From Polytrichum commune (lineage: Eukaryota; Streptophyta; Polytrichopsida; Polytrichales; Polytrichaceae), in contig OX485808.1 in the NCBI GenBank assembly GCA_950295325.1, positions 18,930,527-18,994,526 of the forward strand: a stretch of DNA of 64,000 bases, written 5' to 3'. Positions 48,701-61,500 of the stretch are shown here, piece after piece; positions within the stretch are counted from its first letter, which is position 1; each line of letters begins with the position of its first letter. Position numbers and translations under genes: made by a program. Below the pieces are notes generated by a model. It worked only from the letters and a program-made list of their open reading frames with translations, made no database searches and was not told the origin of the DNA.

Positions 48701-51700
48701 CTAGTTGAACCTCACAACTAACTAGTTGTACCTATCCATACCCACAAGCGAAGAACCTTAATTTGCGAAATCTGGTCATACATTTCTAAACCAAGGCCCT
48801 CTCGGTTCCGAGAGGGTCAAATTCTGGATCACAAACAAACTAGTTGAACCTCACAACTAACTAGTTGTACCTATCCATACCCACAAGCTAAGAACCTTAA
48901 TTTGCAAAATCTGGTCCTACATTTCTAAACCAAGGCCCTCTCGGTTCCGAGAGGGTGAAATTCTGGATCACAAACAAACTAATTGAACCTCACAATTAAC
49001 TAGTTGTACCTATCCATACCCATAAGCTAAGAACCTTAATTTGCAAAATCTGGTCCTACGTTTCTAAACCAAGGCCCTCTCGGTTCCGAGAGGGTCAAAT
49101 TCTGGATCACAAACAAACTAGTTGAACCTCACAATTAACTAGTTGGACCTATCCATACCCATAAGCTAAGAACCTTAATTTGCAAAATGTGGTCCTACGT
49201 TTCTAAACCAAGGCCCTCTCGGTTCCGAGAGGGTCAAATTCTGGATCACAAACAAACTAGTTGAACCTCACAACTAACTAGTTGTACCTATCCATACCCA
49301 CAAGCTAAGAACCTTAATGTGCAAAATCTGGTCCTACATTTCTAAACCAAGGCCCTCTCGGTTCCGAGAGGGTCAAATTCTGGACCACAAACAAACTAGT
49401 TGAACCTCACAGTTAACTAGTTGGACCTATCCATACCCACAAGCTAAGAACCTTAATTTGCAAAATCTGGTCCTACATTTCTAAACCAAGGCCCTCTCGG
49501 TTCCGAGAGGGTCAAATTCTGGACCACAAACAAACTAGTTTAACCTCACAACTAACTAGTTGTACCTATCCATACCCACAAGCTAAGAACCTTAATGTGC
49601 AAAATCTGGTCTTACATTTCTACAAGAAGACCCTCTCGGTTCCGAGAGGGTCAAATTCTGGATCACAAACAAACTAGTTGAACCTCACAACTAACTAGTT
49701 GTACCTATCCATACCCACAAGCTAAGAACCTTAATGTGCAAAATCTGGTCCTACATTTCTAAACCAAGGCCCTCTCGGTTCCGAGAGGGTCAAATTCTGG
49801 ACCACAAACAAACTAGTTGAACCTCACAGTTAACTAGTTGTACCTATCCATACCCACAAGCTAAGAACCTTAATTTGCAAAATCTAGTCGTACATTTCTA
49901 AACCAAGGCCCTCTCGGTTCCAAGAGGGTCAAATTTTGGATCACAAACAAACTAGTTGAACCTCACAATTAACTAGTTGGACCTATCCATACCCATAAGC
50001 TAAGAACCTTAATTTGCAAAATGTGGTCCTACGTTTCTAAACCAAGGCCCTCTCGGTTCCGAGAGGGTCAAATTCTGGATCACAAACAAACTAGTTGAAC
50101 CTCACAACTAACTAGTTGTACCTATCCATACCCACAAGCTAAGAACCTTAATGTGCAAAATCTGGTCCTACATTTCTAAACCAAGGCCCTCTCGGTTCCG
50201 AGAGGGTCAAATTCTGGACCACAAACAAACTAGTTGAACCTCACAGTTAACTAGTTGGACCTATCCATACCCACAAGCTAAGAACCTTAATTTGCAAAAT
50301 CTGGTCCTACATTTCTAAACCAAGGCCCTCTCGGTTCCGAGAGGGTCAAATTCTGGACCACAAACAAACTAGTTTAACCTCACAACTAACTAGTTGTACC
50401 TATCCATACCCACAAGCTAAGAACCTTAATGTGCAAAATCTGGTCTTACATTTCTACAAGAAGACCCTCTCGGTTCCGAGAGGGTCAAATTCTGGATCAC
50501 AAACAAACTAGTTGAACCTCACAACTAACTAGTTGTACCTATCCATACCCACAAGCTAAGAACCTTAATGTGCAAAATCTGGTCCTACATTTCTAAACCA
50601 AGGCCCTCTCGGTTCCGAGAGGGTCAAATTCTGGACCACAAACAAACTAGTTGAACCTCACAGTTAACTAGTTGTACCTATCCATACCCACAAGCTAAGA
50701 ACCTTAATTTGCAAAATCTAGTCGTACATTTCTAAACCAAGGCCCTCTCGGTTCCAAGAGGGTCAAATTTTGGATCACAAACAAACTAGTTGAACCTCAC
50801 AATTAACTAGTTGGACCTATCCATACCCATAAGCTAAGAACCTTAATTTGCAAAATGTGGTCCTACGTTTCTAAACCAAGGCCCTCTCGGTTCCGAGAGG
50901 GTCAAATTCTGGATCACAAACAAACTAGTTGAACCTCACAACTAACTAGTTGTACCTATCCATACCCACAAGCTAAGAACCTTAATGTGCAAAATCTGGT
51001 CCTACATTTCTAAACCAAGGCCCTCTCGGTTCCGAGAGGGTCAAATTCTGGACCACAAACAAACTAGTTGAACCTCACAGTTAACTAGTTGGACCTATCC
51101 ATACCCACAAGCTAAGAACCTTAATTTGCAAAATCTGGTCCTACATTTCTAAACCAAGGCCCTCTCGGTTCCGAGAGGGTCAAATTCTGGACCACAAACA
51201 AACTAGTTTAACCTCACAACTAACTAGTTGTACCTATCCATACCCACAAGCTAAGAACCTTAATGTGCAAAATCTGGTCTTACATTTCTACAAGAAGACC
51301 CTCTCGGTTCCGAGAGGGTCAAATTCTGGATCACAAACAAACTAGTTGAACCTCACAACTAACTAGTTGTACCTATCCATACCCACAAGCTAAGAACCTT
51401 AATGTGCAAAATCTGGTCCTACATTTCTAAACCAAGGCCCTCTCGGTTCCGAGAGGGTCAAATTCTGGACCACAAACAAACTAGTTGAACCTCACAGTTA
51501 ACTAGTTGTACCTATCCATACCCACAAGCTAAGAACCTTAATTTGCAAAATCTAGTCGTACATTTCTAAACCAAGGCCCTCTCGGTTCCAAGAGGGTCAA
51601 ATTCTGGATCACAAACAAACTAGTTGAACCTCACAATTAACTAGTTGGACCTATCCATACCCATAAGCTAAGAACCTTAATGTGCAAAATCTGGTCCTAC

Positions 51701-53600
51701 ATTTCTAAACCAAGGCCCTGTCGGTTCCGAGAGGGTCAAATTCTGGACCACAAACAAACTAGTTGAACCTCACAGTTAACTAGTTGGACCTATCCATACC
51801 CACAAGCTAAGAACCTTAATTTGCAAAATCTGGTCCTACATTTCTAAACCAAGGCCCTCTCGGTTCCGAGAGGGTCAAATTCTGGATCACAAACAAACTA
51901 GTTGAACCTCACAACTAACTAGTTGTACCTATCCATACCCACAAGCTAAGAACCTTAATGTGCAAAATCTGGTCCTACATTTCTAAACCAAGGCCCTCTC
52001 GGTTCCGAGAGGGTCAAATTCTGGACCACAAACAAACTAGTTGAACCTCACAGTTAACTAGTTGGACCTATCCATACCCACAAGCTAAGAACCTTAATTT
52101 GCAAAATCTGGTCCTACATTTCTTAACCAAGGCCCTCTCGGTTCCGAGAGGGTCAAATTCTGGACCACAAACAAACTAGTTTAACCTCACAACTAACTAG
52201 TTGTACCTATCCATACCCACAAGCTAAGAACCTTAATGTGCAAAATCTGGTCTTACATTTCTACAAGAAGACCCTCTCGGTTCCGAGAGGGTCAAATTCT
52301 GGATCACAAACAAACTAGTTGAACCTCACAACTAACTAGTTGTACCTATCCATACCCACAACCTAAGAACCTTAATGTGCAAAATCTGGTCCTACATTTC
52401 TACAATAAGACCCTCTCGGTTCCGAGAGGGTCAAATTTTGGACCACAAACAAACTAGTTGAACCTGGAAACCCATACAACCTAACAACATTGTTGCGCAG
52501 AACCTGGTCATATATTTCCATCCCAAGACCCTCTCGGTTCCGAGAGGGTGAATGTCTAGCCCCAAACTTAACCATGTGAACACAAGAACACTAGTTGGAC
52601 CTATCCACACATCGAAGCTGGAAACAATATAGTGCAAAATCTGGTCCCATATTTCTAATCTAGGACCCTCTCCGTTCCGAGAGGGTGAAATTCCAGTACA
52701 TATGCAAATTCTGGTCCTATATTACTCCTTGATGTTGAAAATCTCTTGCTTCTTTACTACACATTCATCCTCTCGGCTCCAAGAGGGTGATATTCTGGAA
52801 CACAAACAACTACTTGGACCTAACGACGAACAATCTAACAACCTTAATGTCCAACTTAAGGTTCCGAGAGTGTGAAATTGTAGACAACAAACAAACTAGT
52901 TTAATGTTGACGAACAAGTTGAACCCATCCACTCATACAAGCTTCCAAACTTATGGTGCATAATCTGGTGCTACATTTCTATCCTAAGACCCTCTCGGTT
53001 CCGAGAGGGTAAAATTCTGGACCACAGCCAAAATAGTTGAACCAAACGACCAACTTCATGAACCCAGCCGAACATACAAGCTTTAAACATTATAGTCGCA
53101 CCTTTGCCCACCTTTGTATCCTTAGACCCTCTCGGAACCGAGAGGGTGAAATTGTAGACCACATACAAACTATTTGAACCTAACGACCAACTAGTTGCAC
53201 ATTTCCACACATACAAGCTAACAACTTCAATGTGCAAATTTGGTCCTATAGAAGTAAACCAAGACCCTCTTGGTTCCGAGAGGGTCAAATTCTGGACCAC
53301 AAACAAATCAGTTCAACCTCACGACCAAGTAGTTGGACCTATCCATACCCAAAAGCTAAGAACCTTAATGTGTGAAATCTGATCCTACATTTCTACAAGA
53401 AGACCCTCTCGGTGCCGAGAGGGTCTTATTATGGACCACAAACAAACTAGTTGAACCAAACGACCAACTAGTTGCACATATGCACACCCACAAGCTTTAA
53501 GCAATTTGTCCCATATTTCTATCTTAAGACCCTCTCGGTTCCGAGAGGGTGAAATGCTAACCCACAAACACACTAGTTGAACCCATGTGCACAAACAATC
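45772..53600. repeat. About 139-bp tandem array (about 56 units) filling an intron of gene 2
   Basis: Head-to-tail units contain AACAAACTAGTTGAACC, TAACTAGTTG, CCATACCCA, AAGCTAAGAACC and AAAATCTGGTCCTACATTTC, then the palindrome with arms GACCCTCTCGG around a TT centre. Nearly every unit carries one intact palindrome plus two AACTAGTT octamers. Units are very alike from about 45.9 to 52.4 kb and degenerate from 52.4 to 53.6 kb. Blocks of several units recur (a marker AAAATGTGGTCCTACG near 49195, 50019 and 50853), so there is higher-order structure of about 0.83 kb and recent segmental duplication. The array lies inside the intron 53663-45715. Confidence 0.95.
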
Positions 53601-55479
53601 CTCTCCTTCCTTGCATCACTAAGAGCCTCTCAACAAATATAACAGTGGATGACAATGGAGTACCTGTGCCCAATAAGAAGCTTTGTTAAGCCAGTCATCG
53701 AGGACTTTCTCGCGAAGAGGAAGAGAAGAGGGGAACTTGTTTTTGGTTTTGACATCGGTGGGGGAATTCCACCACCGAAGCCACCTTGCCTTAAAGGAAG
53801 CATCCACATGTGTTGTTGCCACCTTTTGGAGTTTCTCAATAGTCATATCCGTGACAAGGAAGGTGGAGAAATGATGGTCAATCTGATAAATAAAATAGTA
53901 TTATGTGAGAAAATGCACGAATACAAAAAAATTGAAGCAAAAACAAAATTGAAGATGTGAAGTGATTACCTCTTGGAAAAAGTCATCGCCGTTGTCCTTG
54001 TGTGCTACGGAGATGAATTTTTCAAAGCTCCGAGATCTAATACTTTTGACCAATCTTTCCTGTGCTTTGGTCATAACATCCCAAATCCCAGTAGCAGTTC
54101 TACGAGCCTCGGGAGTGGCCTCGCGGTATAACCGTGCAGCGGTGTCCGCGGCATTGGATATCTCTCTCTACAATAAACAAACTTGTGTGTAAGAATACAC
54201 GCATAGAACATGACAAAGGAAACCAAAAGGATCGAGGAGCATAAATACCTTGTACAAGAACTTGACGAAGACATCCAATGTGAGCGGATACCAAGTAGGA
54301 TTCTTCTCCATCTTGGACTCGCACATCTTGTAGTCGTCAACATAAATGAGGTCCTTGAAATCCTCAAGCTTCATTTTTCCAAATGTCCGAATCTGAAGCA
54401 ATTTGGCTGGGAGGTTGTCCTTGACATGATCATGCTCCGTGGACCTAAAATACCAAGTAATGAGAATCATAGTAGCACACATAAGAAACAAATAAAAGAA
54501 ACAAGGAAAATAAAGCTCATCTTACCAATTGATGTCATTCATGGCATTCAAGAAGACTGCGGTGGAATTCCTTGGATCCACTACAATACAGTCAACTGAT
54601 ATATGCCAATCTTTGTCAAGCAAGTGATGCTTATTTATGTGCCTCCACCAAGCTGTCAAACGATGGTTGCCCTCCCATACGTAGAACATCTTTCCAGCAA
54701 GGTGTTCAAGGTCAGGGTCATTTTGGAGCATGGCGTCGAATTGGCCTCTTGCCATAATTTACTCCAAGAAGCTTGAATGTCATCGGAGACATGAAGTACC
54801 TCATTGAGGTTGTTGTAGGGAGATACATACAAGGCCCGGTCACCGTCACGGTAACCCATGACGAACTCATTTTCCAAGCGAGCGACATCAACCTCGTTGA
54901 TGGGACGAACAAGTGGAAGACATCGCAAGCGGCACAATGGAATACAAAACCGCGACTTCAGAAGAGGCTTCATTCGAACCCAGTGAATCACAGCATTGGA
55001 GTCTTCTTTTTGCGATCTCCGAATCAAGAGCTCAGTCTCTTCTAGATTGGACTCATCAAGAGGACGCAAAGAGTCGGTTCCCACAGGTGCATCATTCTAC
55101 AAGGGTAGCCACAAAAACATTTTGTAGTGGCCAAAAAATTCAATACACGACCAACCCGAGGTATAATCAAAGAGAAAAAGGGAATTCAGTAAATGACGCA
55201 TATATTCTCAAAATAGATGAAGCTTTGCCCTATTCATACCACATGAACCTCCACTTCAACATTATGTTCCTCCATTGAGGGCTCCTCCGATTGCATGACG
55301 TCCATGGATTGCAATCCCTGTACAATATCATGACACAATGAGTTTCTGAACCTATCTGAATTTCTCCAGTCCCCATACACTCTAATCCGACCTATATACT
55401 ACTTATTCCAACCTATATTCACATACAGGCCTTCAGCATTCAAGATTAAACTCATGTTCAAGATCTGGTCATATATTCC

Positions 55480-57930
55480 CCCACTTAGACCCCATCGGAA
55501 CCGACAGTCCAACCTATATTCATACTACTCCAACCTATATTCACAAACAATCCTTCCACATTCAAGATTAAAATCTGGTCCTACATTCCACATGTAAGAC
55601 CCTCTCGGTTCCGAGAGGGTCCATTCCAGTCCACTAGTCCAACCTTTATTCCTACTTCTCCGAACTATATTCACATACAAGCCTTACACATTCAAGACTA
55701 AAATTTGGTCATACATTCCCCCTCTAAGACCCTCTCGGAACCGAGAGGGTCGAGTCCAGTCCACATACACACTACTCCAAGCTATATTCACAAGCAAGCA
55801 TTCAACATTCAAAATTGCAATCTGGTCCTACACTCCTCTACTAAGACCCTCTCGGAACCGAGAGGATCCATTCCAGTCCACATTCATACTAGTCCAACCT
55901 ATATGCCAACAAACACTATGCATATTCACATACAAGACTTCCACATTCAAGACTAGAATCTGGTCCTACATTTCACATGTAAGACCCTCTCGGTTCCGAG
56001 AGGGTCCATTCCAGTCCACTAGTCCAACCTCTATTCATACTACTCCAACCTATATGCCCAAACAAAATCTGGTCACACATTCATCCATTCCAGGCTACAT
56101 ACTTAATACTAGAACCTATATTCCCAAACCCTATGCATATTCACATTCCCCCTCTAAGACCCTCTCGGAACCGAGAGGATCCATTCCAGTCCACATACAT
56201 ACTAGTCAAACCTATATTCCAACAAGTCCAGCCTATATTCACAAACAAGCCTTCAACATTGAACATTAGAATCTGGTCCTACATTCAACATGTAACATCC
56301 TCTCGGTTCCGAGAGGGTGCATTCAAGTCCACAAATCCAGCCTATATTCATACTACTCCAACCTATATGCCCAAACAATCCTTCCACATTCAATATCAAA
56401 ATCTGGTCACACATTCTTCAACCTAGACCCTCTCGGAACCGAGAGGGTCCATTCCAGTCCACATACTTAATACTAGAACCTATATGTCCAAACCCTATGC
56501 ATATTCACATACAAGACTTCCACATTCAAGACTAAAATCTGGTCCTACATTTCACATGTAAGACCCTCTCGGTTCCGAGAGGGTCCATTCCAGTCCACAT
56601 ACACACTTCTCCAACCTATATTCACACTACTCCAACCTGCATTCACAAACAAGCCTTCCACACTCTTATTCAAAATCTGGTCATACATTCTTCAAGGAAT
56701 ACCCTCTCGGACCCTAGAGGGTCCATTCCAGTCCCCAAGTCCTACCTATTTTCAAACTACTCCAACCTATATGCCCAAACAATCCTTCCACATTCAAGAT
56801 CAAAATCTGGTCATACATTCTTCAACCTATATTCATACTACTCCAACCTATATTCACAAACAATCCTTCCACATTCAAGATTAAAATCTGGTCCTACATT
56901 CCACATCTAAGACACATTCTTCAACCTAGACCCTCTCGGAACCGAGAGGGTCCATTCCAGTCCACATACTTAATACTAGAACCTATATGCCCAAACCCTA
57001 TGCATATTATCATGTAAGCCTCCCACATTCAAGACTAAAATCTGGTCCTACATATCACATGTAAGACCCTCTCGGAACCGAAAGGGTCCATTCCAGTCCA
57101 CCGACATACTAGTCCACCCTATATACCAACAAACCCTATGCATATTCATACACAAGCATTCCACATTCATGTTCACAATCTGGTCCTACATTTCTCATGT
57201 AAGACCCTCTCGGTTCCATTCCAGTCCACTAGTCCAACCTTTATTCATACTACTTCAACCTATATGCCCAAACAATCCTTCCACATTCAATATCAAATTC
57301 TGGTCACACATTCTTCAACCTATACCCTCTCCGAACCGTGAGGGTCCATTCGAGTCCACATACACACTTCTCCAACCTATATTCACACTACTCCAACCTG
57401 TATTCACAAACAATCCTTCCACACTCATGTTCAAAATCTGGTCATACATTCTTCAAGGAATACCCTCTCGGACCCTAGAGGGTCCATTCCAGTCCACATA
57501 CTCCCTAGTCCAACCTATAAACCCTAACCAGCTTTCAACTTGCCCATGCATAATCCATTCCCCGACTAAGACCCTCCCGTTTCCGAGCGGGTCCATTGCA
57601 GTCCACATACCAACTAGTCAAAGCTATATTCGCCAACAAGCCTCCAACTTTCGCCCGAGAGGGTCCACTCCAGTCCACATACAAAGTATTCCCGCCTTTA
57701 AACCCTAATATGCTTTCAACCTCCCCATGCAAATTGTTTTCCTTCATTCCTCAACTGAGACCCTCTCGGAGCCGAGAGGGTCCACTCCATTCCAATTACA
57801 AAGTATTCCACCCTCCATACACAAACTAGCTTTCAACCTTCAAGTTCAAAATCGTGTCCTGCGTTCCTACACTAGGACCCTCTCGGAACCGAGATGGTCC
57901 TCTCCATTACACATACAGAGTTTTCCAACC
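55480..57930. repeat. Degenerate relatives of the 139-bp repeat in intron 1 of gene 2
   Basis: About 17 palindromes of the same GACCCTCTCGG type, in both orientations (TT or AA centre). The spacers differ from the main array but share AAAATCTGGTCCTACATT (CCATTCCAGTCCACATAC and CAACCTATATTCACA are new). The units are more diverged and irregularly spaced (about 70-260 bp). They lie in the intron 58040-55318. Short frames across this region are made by the repeats and are not genes. Confidence 0.85.
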
Positions 57931-58370
57931 TATATACAATGTTTCTTCCATATTTAGAGAATTGAATTTCCATTCTTATATTTCCATATTCCTAATACTT
58001 GTCGTACCCCTTGTCCATATGACCTCAACAACAAACTTACTGTAATAGTCGTATTGTCCTTTGTCTCCTCGCGAGACCCACTCTGATTAGAACTGTTCCG
58101 ATGCTCGCTCTCTGCCATAGATGGTGTTTGTGATCCACTGTCCTCCCCTTCTTCGTCTATCGACTGCAGATTCGACCCTCCCTTGTCCACTGCACACGTA
58201 TTCTTCGACTCTGATGGGATCGCTCTTCCTTCTATGCACGTTTCCTCCTCCTTCTTAAGCTCTCTCCGTCTCCTCTGTTTCGAATTGCTGAAACTCGTGC
58301 CTCCCTTTCTCTTCTTCCGCTTCTTTCCTGGATCTATTGTAGAGACTGTATTTTGGTCTGGTTCCTTCAT

Positions 58371-58576
58371 GTGTGCGTAGAAGTTTCCCTCCCTTGCTCT
58401 CTCTTGCGCTCTCTACTCTCTTAGCATTCCTGTCCTTCACTATGAAAATGACCCCTCTCCTGCTTCTCATACCTATATATTACTACTGTTGAAAGTTTAG
58501 GGTTTCCAATCGTCTGGTCGCCTTCACTCCTGTTCCTTTTATTGGATTGTTTTCTTATTCGTTCATCTCTTTGTCC
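58371..58576. promoter_or_regulatory. Shared divergent promoter of gene 2 (-) and the MULE gene (+)
   Basis: 206 bp separate the two start codons. A TATA-like ACCTATATATTACT lies at about 58469-58482, about 100 bp upstream of the plus-strand ATG at 58577. CT-rich DNA (CTCTCTCTTGCGCTCTC) lies near 58400-58417. No matching TATA was seen for the minus strand. The bidirectional arrangement is seen in the sequence; its function is inference. Confidence 0.4.
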
Positions 58577-61500
58577 ATGGCTTCCTCCTCCACTGTACCT
58601 TCTTTTACGGAAATGGTTGAGCTCCGTGCCACTGGCGTGGGGATCCCCCTTCTTTTCCCCATAGATGCGAACAGTTTTGCATCTGTCTCTTCCCTAGATC
58701 TTAGTATCAGATTTTCGTTGCAAGACACTACAATATGGGTCGAGCGCGAGATTTATGATAATGCTACTTCTCTTTTGTCATTGACCATGCGTGAGAATCC
58801 TAGGGTTGCCGACAACGGATCTTCAATATGGGAACTCTGCACTGGTAAATACAGGGTGTACGGACTCCCAGGTCTTTCCACGAATGTATCCACGGTTATC
58901 CGTACCCCTCCCCATTCCTCTGCTTCCACTTTCCATACTCCTCCCTTGGTCAAAGTTAAGACTGAACCCGGTACGCACATTGTCATACATCTTTCCGATT
59001 CCTCCGACGGTGATGAGCCCCCCGTATCCACTCCCATTCACAAGCCATCCCCATCATCCATCCGTTCCACCTTTGTTACCCCGCCTCATCCGTCTCCTAT
59101 ACATCCCTTTCCAGCCAAACCCCATAACTCCATTCTTCAATTTCTACGTTCTCTTGCTTCCATGCCCGATAGGAAGAACATCCTCAAGAAGTTGGATTAT
59201 GACACCTTACAAATTCAAGAGGTTAATTACCTACCGCCTCGCTTTGATGGTGATCTCATGTTTGTCCTACCCCCACTCGGTGTCTCTTTCTCTCATAAGA
59301 AGGCCCAATCTATGGACGGCATGGACAAACGACATGACGGCCATGTTTGGACTAAGACTCAGACCACCAATATCACCAATGACATGGGCCTTGCTTTTCG
59401 CTCCTCCAATTGTGTTGGCCACCTCGAATGCCAAAATCCTCAGTGCGATTACCTACTGTGGTACTTTTGGGCCACCCCCTTTTGAGGGAGCCTAAAAGTA
59501 TCACACAAGCCCTTCGGTGAAGGTGGCCTGCATTTGCAGGCGCCCAAGCCGAACCCGGATGATATGTGTATAACGTGAGTAGTTAGATTTTTAAGGGAGA
59601 TTAAATATGCGTCGTAGTACCTCCGGAGGTTGGGCCTTAGTTTTTTACTAGTGTGGCTTTAAACTCCACTAACCAATTTCATATCTAGTTCTAATCTTAA
59701 CCTACAACCTATTCTACGCGCAGACGCACCAGCCTTGAAACCAAGGCAATCCTAATTTGTGAATTGGGATGGTTCTGATACACCCAACCGGGTGTGACTC
59801 ATACCACCCTAACTCAACGAACGGAATAACGACAATTTTGATGGACCATTCAATTCTTCCTATTTCTTTATTTAGTTCTATTTAGTTTTCTAAGCGGGGG
59901 AACTTGGTCTAAGTCCCACCCTTCACACAAATTTCTTCTTAATTACTTACTTTTGTTTGCACGTCTTAACTCACTACATTAACATATTAGGCATCACCCC
60001 TTACCTGGTTGGTGCACCCCTTATCTCGAAACCTTCTAAGGCCTCGTGCAGGTCCTTTGAAGGTCGAGTAACATCTCAAACCCTTCGGACATCAATGGTT
60101 CGAAGGGTGGTGTCACTCTACCGAATTAAGTTTCCAATTCGGATCTCTTGCCAACAAGGGTTTACGATTTATTTTGTATGTTTTGATTGTTAAATGTGTT
60201 TACACTGGATAGACTACGAAATGCAACTCAATGGGACCAGGGTGACGGGCAACCTGTAGGTTCAACCTGTTGCGCAATCTTCATAAATTGGGGCCATTAC
60301 TCCCAATCTATGGGGCCAACAACATAATAGTGGATTCGCGGGTCATTAACCCCACCTTTCCACCAACAACATTCAGAGTGGTCGTGTCGGTGATTAATCC
60401 GACTTACCACACACGAAACTTGCTAATAAATGAAGCTACTACCACAAAACATACCAAGGGCCCCGAAAACAATGGAGTTGGGTATTCCCTTGGCGGTCAA
60501 GTGGTCAAGCCACTTGACCTTACGAGATATGTGAGTGGATTTATAGATGCGTACCTTAGCCGCGCTCCCTCCAACCCTAAATGGAAGACTAACGTTAGTA
60601 AATTTACCTCAATTCTCCTCGGTTGATTTGGGTTCGATGTAGGCCGAGCCGCTACCTCCTTCCTTGCTCCACTTCCCTAGCGTCGACCTTGCCTCCTTCT
60701 TTGTAACTAGTTTGGTAGTAAGCGTACCTTAGTTAACAATTAAAATATAAGGTATTTATTCTGCACTGTAATTTAATCCTAAGAATAATATTTATACTTA
60801 GTGCACCTAATTATCTTTCCAATGATCTAAAAATCACTTGAATCGGATAAGAGATGCAAAAGTTATGAGGGTTGGAAGTGTGAGGTCGATTCAACCGACC
60901 CTTCCAACCCACCTATCTAACTTCTAACTTCAAAAATTCATAGCACATTCCTTACTACTTGGGTCTAGGCTTTCCTTATACCATTAGAAAGCTATGAATA
61001 TGTTCTAACTAGGAAAATTATGACATTAGCATGTTAAGCTAATAGAAATTCAGCAGATTCCTTGTAACACAGCAGTCAATCAAGAAAGCTTAAACTATGT
61101 ATCTCGCCTTCAACAATTCATATCTAATTCAAATCTTATTCAAATCAAACGTTCTATATGACCCTGGAGAGATATTAAAAATATGTATTTGATAAAAATA
61201 TGCGATTAGAAAGGTAACCCGAAGTGAACCCAGCAGATCCTCTGTAATGCAGCAGTCAACCAAAAGTTCTCAAACTATGTGTCCCATCTTGCACAATTCA
61301 TATCTAATTCAAATCATGCTCAAATCAAATATTCTAAGACATTTTGGAAATCTATACAAAAGTTATACTTGGGAAAAATATAACTTCTTGGAATTAAAAT
61401 TCCTATTGGGCTTGCAGGTCTGATCCAGCAGCCGCTACCCACAAGACCACCCAGTTTTTTCTACTCCATCTTTGAAAATCCATAACTAATTGTCATCTTA

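Larger units (their letters stand above)
43773..58370 (-). pseudogene. Gene 2: ParB-like plus methyltransferase-like paralogue, decayed, with a giant repeat-filled intron
   Basis: Recognised exons: 58370-58041 (basic, KKRKKRKGG), 55317-55240, 55096-54526, 54444-54249, 54167-53970, 53882-53664, 45714-45473, about 45362-44718, 44626-44282 and about 44190-43773. Most junctions are GT-AG with matching phase. Exon 55096-54526 holds the ParB-like part (LVRPINEVDVARLENEF and VWEGNHRLTAWW). Exon about 45362-44718 has AGGWYLDCSRGFVPD. Exon 44626-44282 has LDLLFADVPEN and EDWFGMNDLDL, matching gene 1b. Signs of decay: a one-base frame slip near 54760, an in-frame TGA at 45571-45573, an unclean acceptor near 45362, and a low-complexity tail where the SAM-loop motif should be. 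It could instead be a diverged gene read with unusual splicing. It diverges from the MULE gene with 206 bp between the start codons. Confidence 0.7.

Noticed and set aside
52372-53594. Minus-strand frames with repeated SRNREGL
   Set aside because: Produced by the GACCCTCTCGG repeat in an intron of gene 2.
45772-53600. CRISPR-like array appearance
   Set aside because: The spacers are as conserved as the palindromes and the unit is 139 bp, in a eukaryotic intron. This is a tandem satellite.
55705-57957. Plus-strand frames rich in His/Ile/Tyr and TLSEPRGS
   Set aside because: Translation of the degenerate repeats in intron 1 of gene 2; no coding support.
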